Shown here: positions 1 to 8,549 of the stretch, in pieces
How the letters are laid out: the number at the start of each line of letters is the position of its first letter
How positions within the stretch are numbered: position 1 is the stretch's first letter
NCBI RefSeq assembly: GCF_014694385.1
Contig: NZ_JAAOCA010000007.1
Coordinates: 1-64,000, forward strand
From: Pseudomonas typographi
Lineage (GTDB): Bacteria; Pseudomonadota; Gammaproteobacteria; Pseudomonadales; Pseudomonadaceae
DNA length: 64,000 nt
Direction of reading: 5' to 3'
Translations under genes and position numbers: made by a program
Notes under the pieces: model-generated
What the model was told of the DNA's origin: nothing
The model's input: only the letters and a program-made list of their open reading frames with translations
The model's database searches: none

Positions 1-51
1 GCTGTGAGGCGTTGAGCTAACCCATACTAATTGCCCGTGAGGCTTGACCAT
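1..51 (+). rRNA. rrl: 23S ribosomal RNA, 3' end only
   Basis: The first ~50 bases match the conserved 3' terminus of bacterial 23S rRNA (GTTGAGCTAACC, then ACTAATTGCCCGTGAGGCTTGACC, by comparison with the E. coli end CCGTGAGGCTTAACCTT). The gene enters from the left edge, so only the last ~2% is present. The mature end is placed by homology and may be off by a few bases. The 5S genes follow on the same strand, as in a normal rrn operon. Confidence 0.9.
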
Positions 52-175
52 ATAACACCCAAGCAATCTGCTGCGGCAGGTTGAGCGGGCGAAGACGCCA
101 CAACCGAAAATTCGTGACACTCACACATCACATACCCGATTCGCTGCCACGTGCAAACGCGGCGGCTACCGAATT

Positions 176-291
176 TCTTGACGACCATAGAGCGTTGGCA
201 CCACCTGATCCCATCCCGAACTCAGCAGTGAAACGACGCATCGCCGATGGTAGTGTGGGGTTTCCCCATGTGAGAGTAGGTCATCGTCAAG
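176..291 (+). rRNA. rrf: 5S ribosomal RNA, copy 1
   Basis: This is a typical gammaproteobacterial 5S: GACGACCATAGAG near the start, CCACCTGATCCCATCCCGAACTCAG in the middle and GAGAGTAGGTCATCGTC at the end. The two ends pair to form helix I. It lies about 125 bp after the 23S end. It differs from the second 5S copy at three positions (194 G/A, 237 C/T, 253 G/T). The ends are set by helix I and are approximate. Confidence 0.93.
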
Positions 292-301
292 ATTCAAACC
301 C

Positions 302-337
302 ACAAAACCCCAATCGCTCACGCGGTTGGGGTTTTGT
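302..337 (+). terminator. Rho-independent terminator after 5S copy 1
   Basis: A 16-bp stem (302-317 with 322-337, one T-G wobble) closes on a 4-base loop and is followed by TCTTT. It would end part of the rRNA transcripts between the two 5S genes, so copy 2 may be read only by read-through or from a promoter of its own. Confidence 0.8.
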
Positions 338-454
338 CTTTAAGTAGAAGCAGCGTTTTCGCACGCGGCTGAGGTCGAGTTCGATCCAGCGCCATGAAAG
401 CTTCCCAAGCATTCCGCTGAGGCCCGTAAATAACGGGTATCGGCCACCGGTTTT

Positions 455-570
455 TCTTGACGACCATAGAGCATTGGCACCACCTGATCCCATCCCGAAC
501 TCAGCAGTGAAACGATGCATCGCCGATGGTATTGTGGGGTTTCCCCATGTGAGAGTAGGTCATCGTCAAG
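455..570 (+). rRNA. rrf: 5S ribosomal RNA, copy 2 (tandem duplicate)
   Basis: This is a second full-length 5S gene, 279 bp downstream of the first and identical over about 116 bp except at three positions. Two of these (473 A, 516 T) form a compensatory G-C to A-T change in helix II. The third (532 T instead of G) falls at the helix IV/loop E junction and may create a T-T mismatch. rrn operons with two 5S genes are known in Pseudomonas. Confidence 0.92.
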
Positions 571-579
571 ATTCAATTA

Positions 580-613
580 AAAACCCCTGCGGGCTCGCGC
601 CAGCAGGGGTTTT
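580..613 (+). terminator. Terminator closing the rrn operon
   Basis: A perfect 11-bp stem (580-590 AAAACCCCTGC with 603-613) and a 12-base loop, followed by a short T-rich run. It ends the rRNA operon just before the convergent receptor gene, whose stop is at 627, so it may also serve that gene on the minus strand (the A-run at 576-583 reads as U on that strand). Confidence 0.85.
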
Positions 614-626
614 GTCTTTGCAGCGG

Positions 627-3101
627 TCAGAACTGATAGCTGACCGTAGCACTTAGGTTCCGCGCCTCGCCCATGTAGCAATAGCTCAGGCTGGCACAGG
701 TGGCGATGTACTTTTCGTTGGTCAGGTTGTTCGCGTTCAGCCGAACATCCACACCGCGCAGCCCTAGGCGGCCCATGTCATAGCCTAGGGAGGCGTCGTA
801 AAGCGTATACGCAGGCACTTTCATGGTATTTTCGGCGTCGGCCCAGCTATACCCCACATAACGAACCCCGCCGCCTAACCGCAGCCCGGCAAGGGGCCCG
901 CCCTGGACCGCATAATCGGCCCACACCGAGGCCATATGGCGGGGTGCTTGGGTCGGCGAATTGCCCTTATTGTTGGTTACTCCGTCCACGGTGCTGAGCA
1001 TCGCCTTGGCATATTCAATGTCGGTAAAGGTGTAGCTGCCTAGCAGCTTCAATGCGTCTGTCAGTTGCAGATGGGCTTCCATTTCCAGGCCCTGGGACCG
1101 TACTTGCCCTACCGGGCGATAGAAATTTTCTTGAGGCAGCTTAGAGGCGAGGTTCTCTTGTTCGATGCGAAACAGCGATGCGGTGAATAGGTTGCTGGTA
1201 CCGGGCGGCTGGTATTTAACTCCCACCTCCCACTGCGTACCCTCGGTAGGCGCCAAGGGCTTGCCCTGCGCGTCGGAGTACGAGTTAGGGTTGAACGACT
1301 CCGAATAGCTGATGTAAGGCGCAATGCCGTTATCGAACAGGTACAGCGCCCCGGCACGTGAGGTCAGCTTGCTGCGATCATCGCTGATGCGGGTACCGGT
1401 AGGGCGGCTGGTTTCGGCGACCCTGTTTTCGTCCGAGGTTTTCATCCAGTCTTGGCGCAACCCCAAGGAAAAACGCCATTGGTCCAGCTCGATCAAGTCT
1501 TGCAGGTAAACGCCAGTTTGTTGCAGGCGGCGCAGGTAGCTGGTGGGGCTGTAATAGCTGATGGTGGCATCGCCATACTGCGGGGCGAAGGCATCGATAG
1601 GGCTGAGCGAGCCACTGGTCCAATCCACCACGGTTTTGCGCCGTTGGTAATCCACCCCCAACAACGCGGTGTGGATGGCCCGGCCGGTCAGGTACTCGGC
1701 CTGCAGCATGTTGTCGATGATCCACGAGTGCAATTGCTCATTGGCCCCGCTGTAGTAGCGGTTGAGCGCATTGCGTGTAGGCGATGCCCAGCCATAGGCA
1801 TAGACCTGGTCGAGCTTGACCCGTGAATCGAGATAGCGAAAGTTCTGCCGCGCGGTAAACACGTCATTGAAGCGGTGCTCAAATTGGTAACCGACCGACT
1901 GCTGGTCGCGCTTGTAACCATCCAGGCCGGGCTCCCCTTCGAAAAAATGCTCGGAAATGCGCTGGCCATTGCGCGAATGAAGCGTCCCGGCGGCCGGCAG
2001 GCCACCGTGATAGCCGCCTTGCGGGTCGTGCTGTAGGTACGCTTGCAAGGTCAGCGAAGTGTCTTCGTTAAAGCGCAGGGCCACCGAAGGCGCCAGGGTG
2101 TAGCGCTTCTCTTCGGCGTGGTCGAATTGAGTATCGGAGCGGTGGGTAAGGCCAGTCAGGCGGTACGCGATCCGTTTGTCGTCATCCAGTGGGCCACTGA
2201 GGTCGAAGCCCAGGCCGCGTGTACCTTGGCTGCCCACCGTGGCCTGTACCTGATGGTAAGGCTCGAACAGCGGCTGCTTGGTTGTCAGCGCCACCAGGCC
2301 GCCGGGCGAACTGCGCCCATACAGCACGGAGGACGGCCCCTTGAGGATGTCGATCCGCTCGAGGAAATAGGGGTCGATCTGCATCGTGCTGTAGGTGCCG
2401 CTATCGCCCATCGACTTCAAGCCGTCGATGTAGATGTTGTCGACCGAGCCATCATTGAAGCCGCGCATGGCTACATAGTCGTAGCGATGGGTGGCGCCAT
2501 AGGGGTTGGTCAACACGCCTGGCGTATAGCGCATGGCCTGGGCTACGGTCTGGGAGCCTTGGTCGTCCATTTGGTTACGGGTCACCACTGAAACGCTCTG
2601 CGACGTTTGCGCCAGGGCGGTACTTGTTTTCGTCGCGATCTGGCTGTGGGTCGCGTTGTAGCCATCCACACTGCCCAAGGCATTTCCCAGGCTGAAGCCT
2701 GTGATATCGGTGGTGGGCAGGCTTACCGCGTCGCCTTCGGGTTGCGCCTGTAGTACATAGTTGCTATCGCCTTGAGGTGTAGCCTGTAGGCCAGAACCCT
2801 GCAGCAGCCGCTGCAAGCCCTGGCTGGGGGTGAATTGCCCCTGCAAGGCCGGCGCTTGCTTACCGCTGGTTTGTGCAGGGGTTGCCGATAAACCGATCCC
2901 GGCCTGGCGGGCAAACCGGTTCAGCGCTTCACCTAGCGGGCCGGCCTGGATGTTATAGCGCTGAACAGCCTGTTCGGCTGCCTGCGCGAGGGATGCCGGT
3001 GTGGCCAGGTTGGCCAAGCTGACGGCCGTGCCGAGCAATGTGGCGTGAATCGCCTGGCGCAAGCGGTACGGGGAAATATGGGGAGAGCGGCGGTTCGCCA
3101 T
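627..3101 (-). CDS. foxA: TonB-dependent siderophore receptor with STN signalling domain (ferrioxamine/ferrichrome type)
   Basis: An outer-membrane ferric-siderophore receptor of 824 aa. In order it has a signal peptide, an STN domain (YNIQAGPLGEALNRFARQAG onward) that contacts the anti-sigma factor, a plug (RGFNDGSVDNIYIDGL, ILKGPSSVLYG) and a 22-strand barrel ending in aromatic F. The C-terminal CASLSYCYMGEARNL is typical of hydroxamate receptors of the FhuA/FoxA group. The start is set at 3101 because AGGA lies 7 nt upstream; longer starts (3107, 3212) are less well placed. It follows the sigma/anti-sigma pair by 80 nt, which makes it the likely regulated target. The symbol rests on family plus synteny with the P. 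putida fox locus next to lapG; the ligand is not proven. Confidence 0.85.
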   Translation of the reverse strand: MANRRSPHISPYRLRQAIHATLLGTAVSLANLATPASLAQAAEQAVQRYNIQAGPLGEALNRFARQAGIGLSATPAQTSGKQAPALQGQFTPSQGLQRLLQGSGLQATPQGDSNYVLQAQPEGDAVSLPTTDITGFSLGNALGSVDGYNATHSQIATKTSTALAQTSQSVSVVTRNQMDDQGSQTVAQAMRYTPGVLTNPYGATHRYDYVAMRGFNDGSVDNIYIDGLKSMGDSGTYSTMQIDPYFLERIDILKGPSSVLYGRSSPGGLVALTTKQPLFEPYHQVQATVGSQGTRGLGFDLSGPLDDDKRIAYRLTGLTHRSDTQFDHAEEKRYTLAPSVALRFNEDTSLTLQAYLQHDPQGGYHGGLPAAGTLHSRNGQRISEHFFEGEPGLDGYKRDQQSVGYQFEHRFNDVFTARQNFRYLDSRVKLDQVYAYGWASPTRNALNRYYSGANEQLHSWIIDNMLQAEYLTGRAIHTALLGVDYQRRKTVVDWTSGSLSPIDAFAPQYGDATISYYSPTSYLRRLQQTGVYLQDLIELDQWRFSLGLRQDWMKTSDENRVAETSRPTGTRISDDRSKLTSRAGALYLFDNGIAPYISYSESFNPNSYSDAQGKPLAPTEGTQWEVGVKYQPPGTSNLFTASLFRIEQENLASKLPQENFYRPVGQVRSQGLEMEAHLQLTDALKLLGSYTFTDIEYAKAMLSTVDGVTNNKGNSPTQAPRHMASVWADYAVQGGPLAGLRLGGGVRYVGYSWADAENTMKVPAYTLYDASLGYDMGRLGLRGVDVRLNANNLTNEKYIATCASLSYCYMGEARNLSATVSYQF

Positions 3102-3181
3102 GGGCATGTCCTGTTTCTGAGTCGTTTGTATGGGTGGCTGATGAACAAGCCGCACGGCCCGGGAAAACCCGACAAAAAAAA

Positions 3182-4096
3182 TCAGCCGGCGTGCTCCACC
3201 GTGACCCACCAACGCGTCAGCCCACCCAGCTGTACCGGCAGGGTCTGTGTCAGCGCATGCAGTACCGTATCGCTGTCGTCGACCCGGTAAACGCCCGAGA
3301 GCATCAGGCCCGCGACCTCCGGCGCATACTTCAATACGCCACGGCGATAGCGCCCCAGTTCATCCAGAAAATGCCCCAGGGGCATGCCGCTCGTTACGAT
3401 CAAGCCCTCGGCCCAGGCGGCTGGGTCCAGCTCCGGTGTGACCAAACGCAACCCCGCCGCCGTGGCGCGTAGGGTCTGCCCCTCGCGCAAGGGGCGCCCG
3501 GCCAGGTCCGCACGGCCGCGTAACAGGCTCAGTTGTGCCAGGCCCCCCGCATCGCGCAGGGCCATGCGGCCATGGGCCAACGTCAGCGCTCCCAGGCGGC
3601 AGGCCAGTTGCACTGGCTTATCGGTTTCCAACAGCCATTCGCCCTGCTTCAGCCGTACCCCCTGGGGCAGCAGGTCAGAGGTGCTATGGGTGTTGAGGGT
3701 CAACGCCGCGCCCCCAGGCAGCGTAAAGCGCTGGCGCTGGCCGGTTGCCGTGGCGAAATCGCTAGCCCAGCCCAGGCCCGAATTGCCCCGGGTCATCCAT
3801 AGGCCCCCGCCGATGACCGCGCTGCCCGCCAACAGCTGTATCGCCCGGCGCCTGCTCAGTGCCCGTTGCCCCGCCTCGAGTGTTTGCCTAGCCGCCGGGA
3901 TAGCCTTAAGGCCATGGCCCAGTTCAGCATCAAGTAACTGGATGCGTTGCCAAGCACGTTCGTGGTCCGGGTGCGCGGCCCGCCAGCCTTCGCATTGGCG
4001 CATAAGCTGCGCAGGTGCTTGGCCGTCACGCAGCCGCACCCACCAAGCAATGGCTTGGCGCACCACGTGGGTATCGGTTGAAGGCTCAGTGTTCAT
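3182..4096 (-). CDS. foxR: FecR-family anti-sigma regulator of a cell-surface signalling system
   Basis: An inner-membrane anti-sigma factor of 304 aa. It has a DUF4880-type cytoplasmic N-terminus (QAIAWWVRLRDG; HPDHERAWQRIQ), a membrane segment near residues 84-102, and a periplasmic FecR region ending with the STN-like part RYRRGVLKYAPEVAGLMLSG. The start at 4096 overlaps the sigma gene by 11 bp. Oddity: in an ungapped comparison with E. coli FecR the self-cleavage dipeptide Gly-Thr (LGTEF context) is replaced by His-Gly at residues 175-176. The product should pass the receptor signal to the sigma factor. The symbol comes from synteny. Confidence 0.8.
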   Translation of the reverse strand: MNTEPSTDTHVVRQAIAWWVRLRDGQAPAQLMRQCEGWRAAHPDHERAWQRIQLLDAELGHGLKAIPAARQTLEAGQRALSRRRAIQLLAGSAVIGGGLWMTRGNSGLGWASDFATATGQRQRFTLPGGAALTLNTHSTSDLLPQGVRLKQGEWLLETDKPVQLACRLGALTLAHGRMALRDAGGLAQLSLLRGRADLAGRPLREGQTLRATAAGLRLVTPELDPAAWAEGLIVTSGMPLGHFLDELGRYRRGVLKYAPEVAGLMLSGVYRVDDSDTVLHALTQTLPVQLGGLTRWWVTVEHAG

Positions 4097-4580
4097 AACG
4101 CAGCAAATAGCAGCGATACAATGCATCGGCCACGTAGCGCTCTACGGTGCGTACCGAGACCTGCAGTTGCCCGGCAATCTGGGCATGGCTCAGCCCATCG
4201 CATTGCGCCAGTAAAAACGCCAGGCGCGCACGCGGCTTCAGGCCGTCGAGCATGCGCGCAACCTGCTCGAGCAGTTCCAGCAGCAACTCACGGGTTTGCG
4301 GGCAAGGCACCTGTGCCGGGGGCAATAGGGCCAGGCTCTGCAAGTATGCGCGGCGCAGCTCTTCACGGCGCCAGTGGTCGATCACCAAGCCGCGCGCGAT
4401 GGTTCCAAGGAATGCGCGCGGGGCCATCAGTGCCGGGCGCTGTGGCTTTTGCAGCACACGCACGAAGGTGTCCTGGGCCAAGTCCGCAGCGTCGGCGCTG
4501 TTGCCCAGGCGGCTGCGCAGCCAGTGATAGAGCCAACCGTGGTGATGCTGGTAAAGCGTGTGTACGCAAGTGGAGGGCAT
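4086..4580 (-). CDS. foxI: ECF sigma factor, FecI type
   Basis: A 164-aa extracytoplasmic-function sigma factor. Region 2 is seen as LAQDTFVRVLQKPQ followed by PRAFLGTIARGLVIDHWRREEL. Region 4 is seen as GLSHAQIAGQLQVSVRTVERYVADAL, the helix-turn-helix that reads the -35 element. It is the first gene of a sigma/anti-sigma/receptor set, so it should direct RNA polymerase to the receptor gene when the ferric siderophore is bound. Length and motifs are normal. An imperfect Fur-like site lies just upstream. Confidence 0.9.
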   Translation of the reverse strand: MPSTCVHTLYQHHHGWLYHWLRSRLGNSADAADLAQDTFVRVLQKPQRPALMAPRAFLGTIARGLVIDHWRREELRRAYLQSLALLPPAQVPCPQTRELLLELLEQVARMLDGLKPRARLAFLLAQCDGLSHAQIAGQLQVSVRTVERYVADALYRCYLLRYEH

Positions 4581-4591
4581 CGTGACACGCT

Positions 4592-4610
4592 ACAAATGAT
4601 AACTAGTCGC
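4592..4610 (-). promoter_or_regulatory. Possible Fur box upstream of the sigma gene
   Basis: The sequence ACAAATGATAACTAGTCGC matches the 19-bp Fur consensus at 11 of 19 positions, with the core TGATAA intact, starting 12 bp before the ATG. Iron control is expected for this kind of gene, but the match is weak. Confidence 0.28.
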
Positions 4611-4639
4611 ATTGTCGTGGCCGCGGCACGATTTTGCAA

Positions 4640-4664
4640 CCTGCCCCGCCTTGCACGGGGCAGG
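4640..4664 (-). terminator. Hairpin after the pvf operon
   Basis: CCTGCCCCG (4640-4648) pairs perfectly with CGGGGCAGG (4656-4664) across a 7-base loop, 5 bp past the last gene of the operon. No long T run follows, so termination is likely but not certain. Confidence 0.5.
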
Positions 4665-4669
4665 CTCCT

Positions 4670-5122
4670 TCAGGCGAAATGCTGCTTCACGGTATTCATT
4701 GCCTGGTCGGCGAAGCCCTGCAAAAAGCCCTCGAAGGCCACCAGGTCGTCACCGGCTTGCGGGGGTTCGGCTTGGATGGTCCAAATGGCGCGGCTGCCAT
4801 CGCCTTGCGCCACCACCTGCATGGCCGCCCACAGGTTACCTACCGGTAGCGATGTGTGGATCAGGCTCCAGGTCATGCACATCGCTTGGGCATCGTAGCT
4901 GTTGAGCTGTTCCAGCACGATATTGCCGTCCTTGAAGAATTTCTTGCGTACCGCACCCGGCCCGCTTCCGGTCACTTCCGTATGGGACAGCGCGGTGATG
5001 AACCGTGCGAAACCGGCGAAGTCTCCGACCAGTGCCCATACGTCGCTGGGCGCGGCCGGAACCTCCACGGCCGACACGACGCGTGGGCCTTGCGGGTTGT
5101 GAATCAAGGTATCAGGTTGCAT
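4670..5122 (-). CDS. pvfD: SRPBCC-family protein (PvfD/MgoD)
   Basis: A 150-aa START/polyketide-cyclase-like protein: VVSAVEVPAAPSDVWALVGDF opens the helix-grip fold and the C-terminal helix is AFEGFLQGFADQAMNTVKQ. It is the last gene of the pvf (mgo) operon. Its ATG at 5122 lies inside the end of the NRPS gene (11-bp overlap), with AAGGAG 7 nt upstream, which sets the start. In known pvf/mgo clusters this small protein accompanies the N-oxygenase and NRPS; its exact step (binding or shaping an intermediate) is not settled. Recognised by both fold and place. Confidence 0.8.
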   Translation of the reverse strand: MQPDTLIHNPQGPRVVSAVEVPAAPSDVWALVGDFAGFARFITALSHTEVTGSGPGAVRKKFFKDGNIVLEQLNSYDAQAMCMTWSLIHTSLPVGNLWAAMQVVAQGDGSRAIWTIQAEPPQAGDDLVAFEGFLQGFADQAMNTVKQHFA

Positions 5123-8100
5123 GGTGATGCTCCTTTTCAGCGGGGATGATGAAGCCGATCGTTTGCAGGTATGCACAGCCGCGTTGCAGCAGCGCGGCAT
5201 TTTTGGCCGGATAGGCCGTGCCCATTTGTGCCAGCGCGGCGCGGGTGCCGTCATGCGCGATGCGGGAGATGTCGCCGATGTCTTCTTCGAGGCCGTCCAG
5301 GTAGAACCCCACCACCTCATATAGGCTGTTATCACTGCCGAGGCTGGCCAACTGCCGTTGCCATTGCGCTACCGGCACCACGTCGAAATGCACACCGGCC
5401 TCGCGCCAAGCCTGCACGTATTCCAACCAGCTCAATGGTTCGGGGTTGTGCAGGTTGAACACGCAGTGTTGGGCGCTGTAGCGCGCGGCCTGCCACGCCA
5501 CGAAGCGTGCCAGGAAGTCCACCGGCATCAGGTCGAAATTCAGCTCGAAGGCCGGCACCTGGCCTAACTGGAACGAGCCCTTGAGCATCAGCAGCAGCCG
5601 GTTACGCTGGGGTTGGCACACCCCGGTCAAGCTGTTGAAACCGATGTTGCCGGGGCGTATCACGTTGGCCCATGTGCCGCGCTCACGGGCACGTTCCAGG
5701 CGCCGTTCGGCGGCCCATTTGCTCAGGTTGTAACCGTTGCGCAGGTAAATGGGCGGGGTGTCGGCGGCCGCCGCTTCCAGTACCTGCCCTTGTGCATTGA
5801 CCGCACTGCAGGCAGACAGCGTAGAGATGTACGTGAATACCTTTTTGCAATGGGTTTCGCACAACGCCAAGCATTGCTCCAGCGGCTCGACGTTGTCTGC
5901 GCGCAGGCTTGCGTAGTCCAGCACATGGTTAACATTGGCCGCGTTGTGGATAAACGCACCGAAGCGCCGCGCCAAGTCGTGATAAGCCGCCTCGCCCAAC
6001 CCCAGCAGGGGCTGGCGTAGGTCGGCGGCAAGCACCCGTAGCCGGCTGAAATCCATGCCTTCGAGGCGGTTATCGGCACAGGCCTGGCGCATGCGGGCAG
6101 CTGCCGCGCTATCCCCCGCCGCCCGCACCAGGCAGGCCACTTCTTCGGCGCCGTTATCCAGCAACGCCTGAACGATATGCACGCCGAGAAAACCATTGGC
6201 GCCGCTGACGATCACCCGGCCGCTGGTTACCGCAGTACGCTGGGGCAGCACGGCGAAGCCGAAGGGGCGGTGGATGTCTGCCTCGATCTCGGCAAGCCGC
6301 CCCGCTTGGCCTTGGGGGCTGCGTTCAGCGCTGAGCAATTGCGCCAAGCGCAGCACACTTGGCTGCTCGATGAAGCGATTGATCGGCACGCTGCGCCCGA
6401 ACTGTTCACGTATGGCCAGTAGCAGGCGCGAGAGCAAAATCGAATGGCCGCCGAGTTGAAAGAAACTGGCGCTGGTGGATATTTCTTCCGGAGGTAACCC
6501 CAGTAAGTCTGCCCACAGGGCCACCAACTGTGTTTCCGTCGGGTTGGCTGGCTGAACATGGTCAACTGCGCCAGGCACATGCACCGGCAACGCCAGCAAG
6601 GCGGTGCGCTCGACCTTGCCGTTGCTGGCGGTGGGCAAGGTCGCCAGCGCCACATAGGCCAGCGGCTGCATATAGTGTGGCAGTTGGGCCTGGGCCTGGG
6701 CGCGCAGGGCTGCCTCGGCCGAGGCATCGCCGGTGTGAAACACCAAGATGCGTTTACCCGCATCGATGACCACGGCGACCTGCGGCGCCGCCTGGGTGCT
6801 TTGTAGGCACCGTTCGATTTCCTCCGGCTCTACCCTGAACCCGCGGATTTTCACCTGTTGGTCGAGCCGCCCGCACAGTTCGATGCCGTCCTCGCCCCAC
6901 CGCGCCAAATCACCGCTGCGGTACGCGCGCAGGCGCTGGCCGTCGGGCAATGCCAAGGTTACGTAGCGTTCAGCCGTCAGTTGCGACTGGCCCACATACC
7001 CCAGCGCTACACCCGGGCCGGCGATATACAGTTCACCCCGCTGGCCATGGCCGACGGGGCCGCCCGCTTCGTCGAGGATCAGCACCTGGCTGTTGGCAAT
7101 GGCACTGCCCAGGCTGTAGTTGGGCGAGCCCGGCGAAAACCGCCGTGCGGTGATCAGCACGGTGGCCTCGGTGGGGCCGTAGAGGTTATGCAATGCGCAA
7201 TCGCCGGCCAGGGCTGCGATGACCCGCGGCTCGCAAACATCGCCGCCGGTGGTGATGTGGCGTAGCCCCAGCGGGTGGGCCAACGGTAGCAGGCTGAGCA
7301 ATGCCGGTGGCAGAAACCCGTGGGTCAGCGCCTGCTGGCCAATGAGCTGCACCAATGCAGCGGGGTCGCGCCGTTGGTCTTCATCAGGCACTACCAACTC
7401 CGCACCGCTGAGCCAGGTCGGAAACAGGTCGATGAGGGAAGAATCGAAGCTGATCGTGGAGAACTGCAACACCCGGCACAGCGCGTCGAGACCAACGTAA
7501 TCGGCATACCAGGCGGCGAAATGGCCCACATTGTAGCCACTGAGCGCTACCCCCTTGGGGCGGCCGGTAGTGCCAGAGGTGTACAGGTACATGCAGGCTT
7601 CGCCGACGTCGCTGGCCGGGGGCGCCATAGCGGCCATGGCCGGCTTGCAACCGGTGATCACGATCGCTGGGCACAGCCCGTCATGGGCGGTGCTTTGGCC
7701 GCTGTGGAGCAGTAGCGAAGCGCCGGCGTCTTCAAGCATCAAGCGTTGCCGCTGCAGCGGCAGGGCGGGGTCGATCGGTAGGTAAACCGCACCGGCGGTG
7801 ATGATTGCAAGCACGCCGGCATACAGTGCCGTGCAGCGTGGCAGGCTCAGGGCGATCACCCAGGGCCCTTCGCTGGGGCGCGGCGGCAGGCACCGGCGGA
7901 TGCCTTCGCACAGGCGGTGCAACTCGGCATAGCTCAACCGTTCGCCGGCCACTTGCAGCGCTGGCCGGCCAGCATGTTGTTGCAGGCTATTGGCCAAGCG
8001 CCTGGCCAACGGCTCGGCTGCTTGCGCCAGCAGGTCTGGGCGGTGCGCGCCGTTGAAAGCATGCTGATACAGCAGCGCATCCAGGTGGGTCATCGGCACG

Positions 8101-8549
8101 CCCGCGGTATCAGGGCCGCCGGCTTGCCCGGGCAAGGGTGCATCACCCCGGGCCAGGCCGCTGACCCACAACGCCAAGCTGTCGACCCATTCGTGTAGCC
8201 ACTGCGGGTGCTGCGCGTGGCCATGGGGCGAAGCCGGTGGGCTGGCGGGCAGTGTGCGCCGATGTGTGCCGGCCCATAGCAACAGCAGCGTGGGAATGCT
8301 CGGTGGGCCATCCTGGGCCGGCTTGGCCAGCCGCAGCTCCAGCCGGGGTGCATCGGCCAAATCGCGCCACTGCGCCGGGCTCAGCGCCAGGCTACCATCT
8401 TCGACCAGCAGGTCCTGGGGCCCTTGGCTGGCGATATCCAGGCTGGCCCGGCGATAAAGCAGCACGGCGTGGCCGTGCTCAAGCAGTTCCTCGGCCAGGG
8501 CAGTCAATAACTGGCTGTGGCCCAAGGCGAGGATGTTCAGGCGCTTCAT
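5112..8549 (-). CDS. pvfC: Single-module NRPS with A-T-reductase architecture (PvfC/MgoA)
   Basis: A 1145-aa protein. Residues 1-175 are an unassigned N-terminal region starting with a Rossmann-like NILALGHSQLL. The adenylation domain (about 190-655) shows YTSGTTGRPKG at 323, NLYGPTE at 455, YRSGDLARWGEDG at 543, GRLDQQVKIRGFR at 560 and NGKVERTAL at 643. The thiolation domain carries FFQLGGHS near 696 (phosphopantetheine Ser). A thioester reductase (about 775-1130) has VIVSGANGFLG and a YxxxK motif, YNLSK. There is no condensation domain, so one amino acid is loaded and released as an aldehyde. Known homologues use Val or Leu; the substrate cannot be read safely here. The start overlaps the previous stop (ATGA). 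Confidence 0.9.
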   Translation of the reverse strand: MKRLNILALGHSQLLTALAEELLEHGHAVLLYRRASLDIASQGPQDLLVEDGSLALSPAQWRDLADAPRLELRLAKPAQDGPPSIPTLLLLWAGTHRRTLPASPPASPHGHAQHPQWLHEWVDSLALWVSGLARGDAPLPGQAGGPDTAGVPMTHLDALLYQHAFNGAHRPDLLAQAAEPLARRLANSLQQHAGRPALQVAGERLSYAELHRLCEGIRRCLPPRPSEGPWVIALSLPRCTALYAGVLAIITAGAVYLPIDPALPLQRQRLMLEDAGASLLLHSGQSTAHDGLCPAIVITGCKPAMAAMAPPASDVGEACMYLYTSGTTGRPKGVALSGYNVGHFAAWYADYVGLDALCRVLQFSTISFDSSLIDLFPTWLSGAELVVPDEDQRRDPAALVQLIGQQALTHGFLPPALLSLLPLAHPLGLRHITTGGDVCEPRVIAALAGDCALHNLYGPTEATVLITARRFSPGSPNYSLGSAIANSQVLILDEAGGPVGHGQRGELYIAGPGVALGYVGQSQLTAERYVTLALPDGQRLRAYRSGDLARWGEDGIELCGRLDQQVKIRGFRVEPEEIERCLQSTQAAPQVAVVIDAGKRILVFHTGDASAEAALRAQAQAQLPHYMQPLAYVALATLPTASNGKVERTALLALPVHVPGAVDHVQPANPTETQLVALWADLLGLPPEEISTSASFFQLGGHSILLSRLLLAIREQFGRSVPINRFIEQPSVLRLAQLLSAERSPQGQAGRLAEIEADIHRPFGFAVLPQRTAVTSGRVIVSGANGFLGVHIVQALLDNGAEEVACLVRAAGDSAAAARMRQACADNRLEGMDFSRLRVLAADLRQPLLGLGEAAYHDLARRFGAFIHNAANVNHVLDYASLRADNVEPLEQCLALCETHCKKVFTYISTLSACSAVNAQGQVLEAAAADTPPIYLRNGYNLSKWAAERRLERARERGTWANVIRPGNIGFNSLTGVCQPQRNRLLLMLKGSFQLGQVPAFELNFDLMPVDFLARFVAWQAARYSAQHCVFNLHNPEPLSWLEYVQAWREAGVHFDVVPVAQWQRQLASLGSDNSLYEVVGFYLDGLEEDIGDISRIAHDGTRAALAQMGTAYPAKNAALLQRGCAYLQTIGFIIPAEKEHHHAT

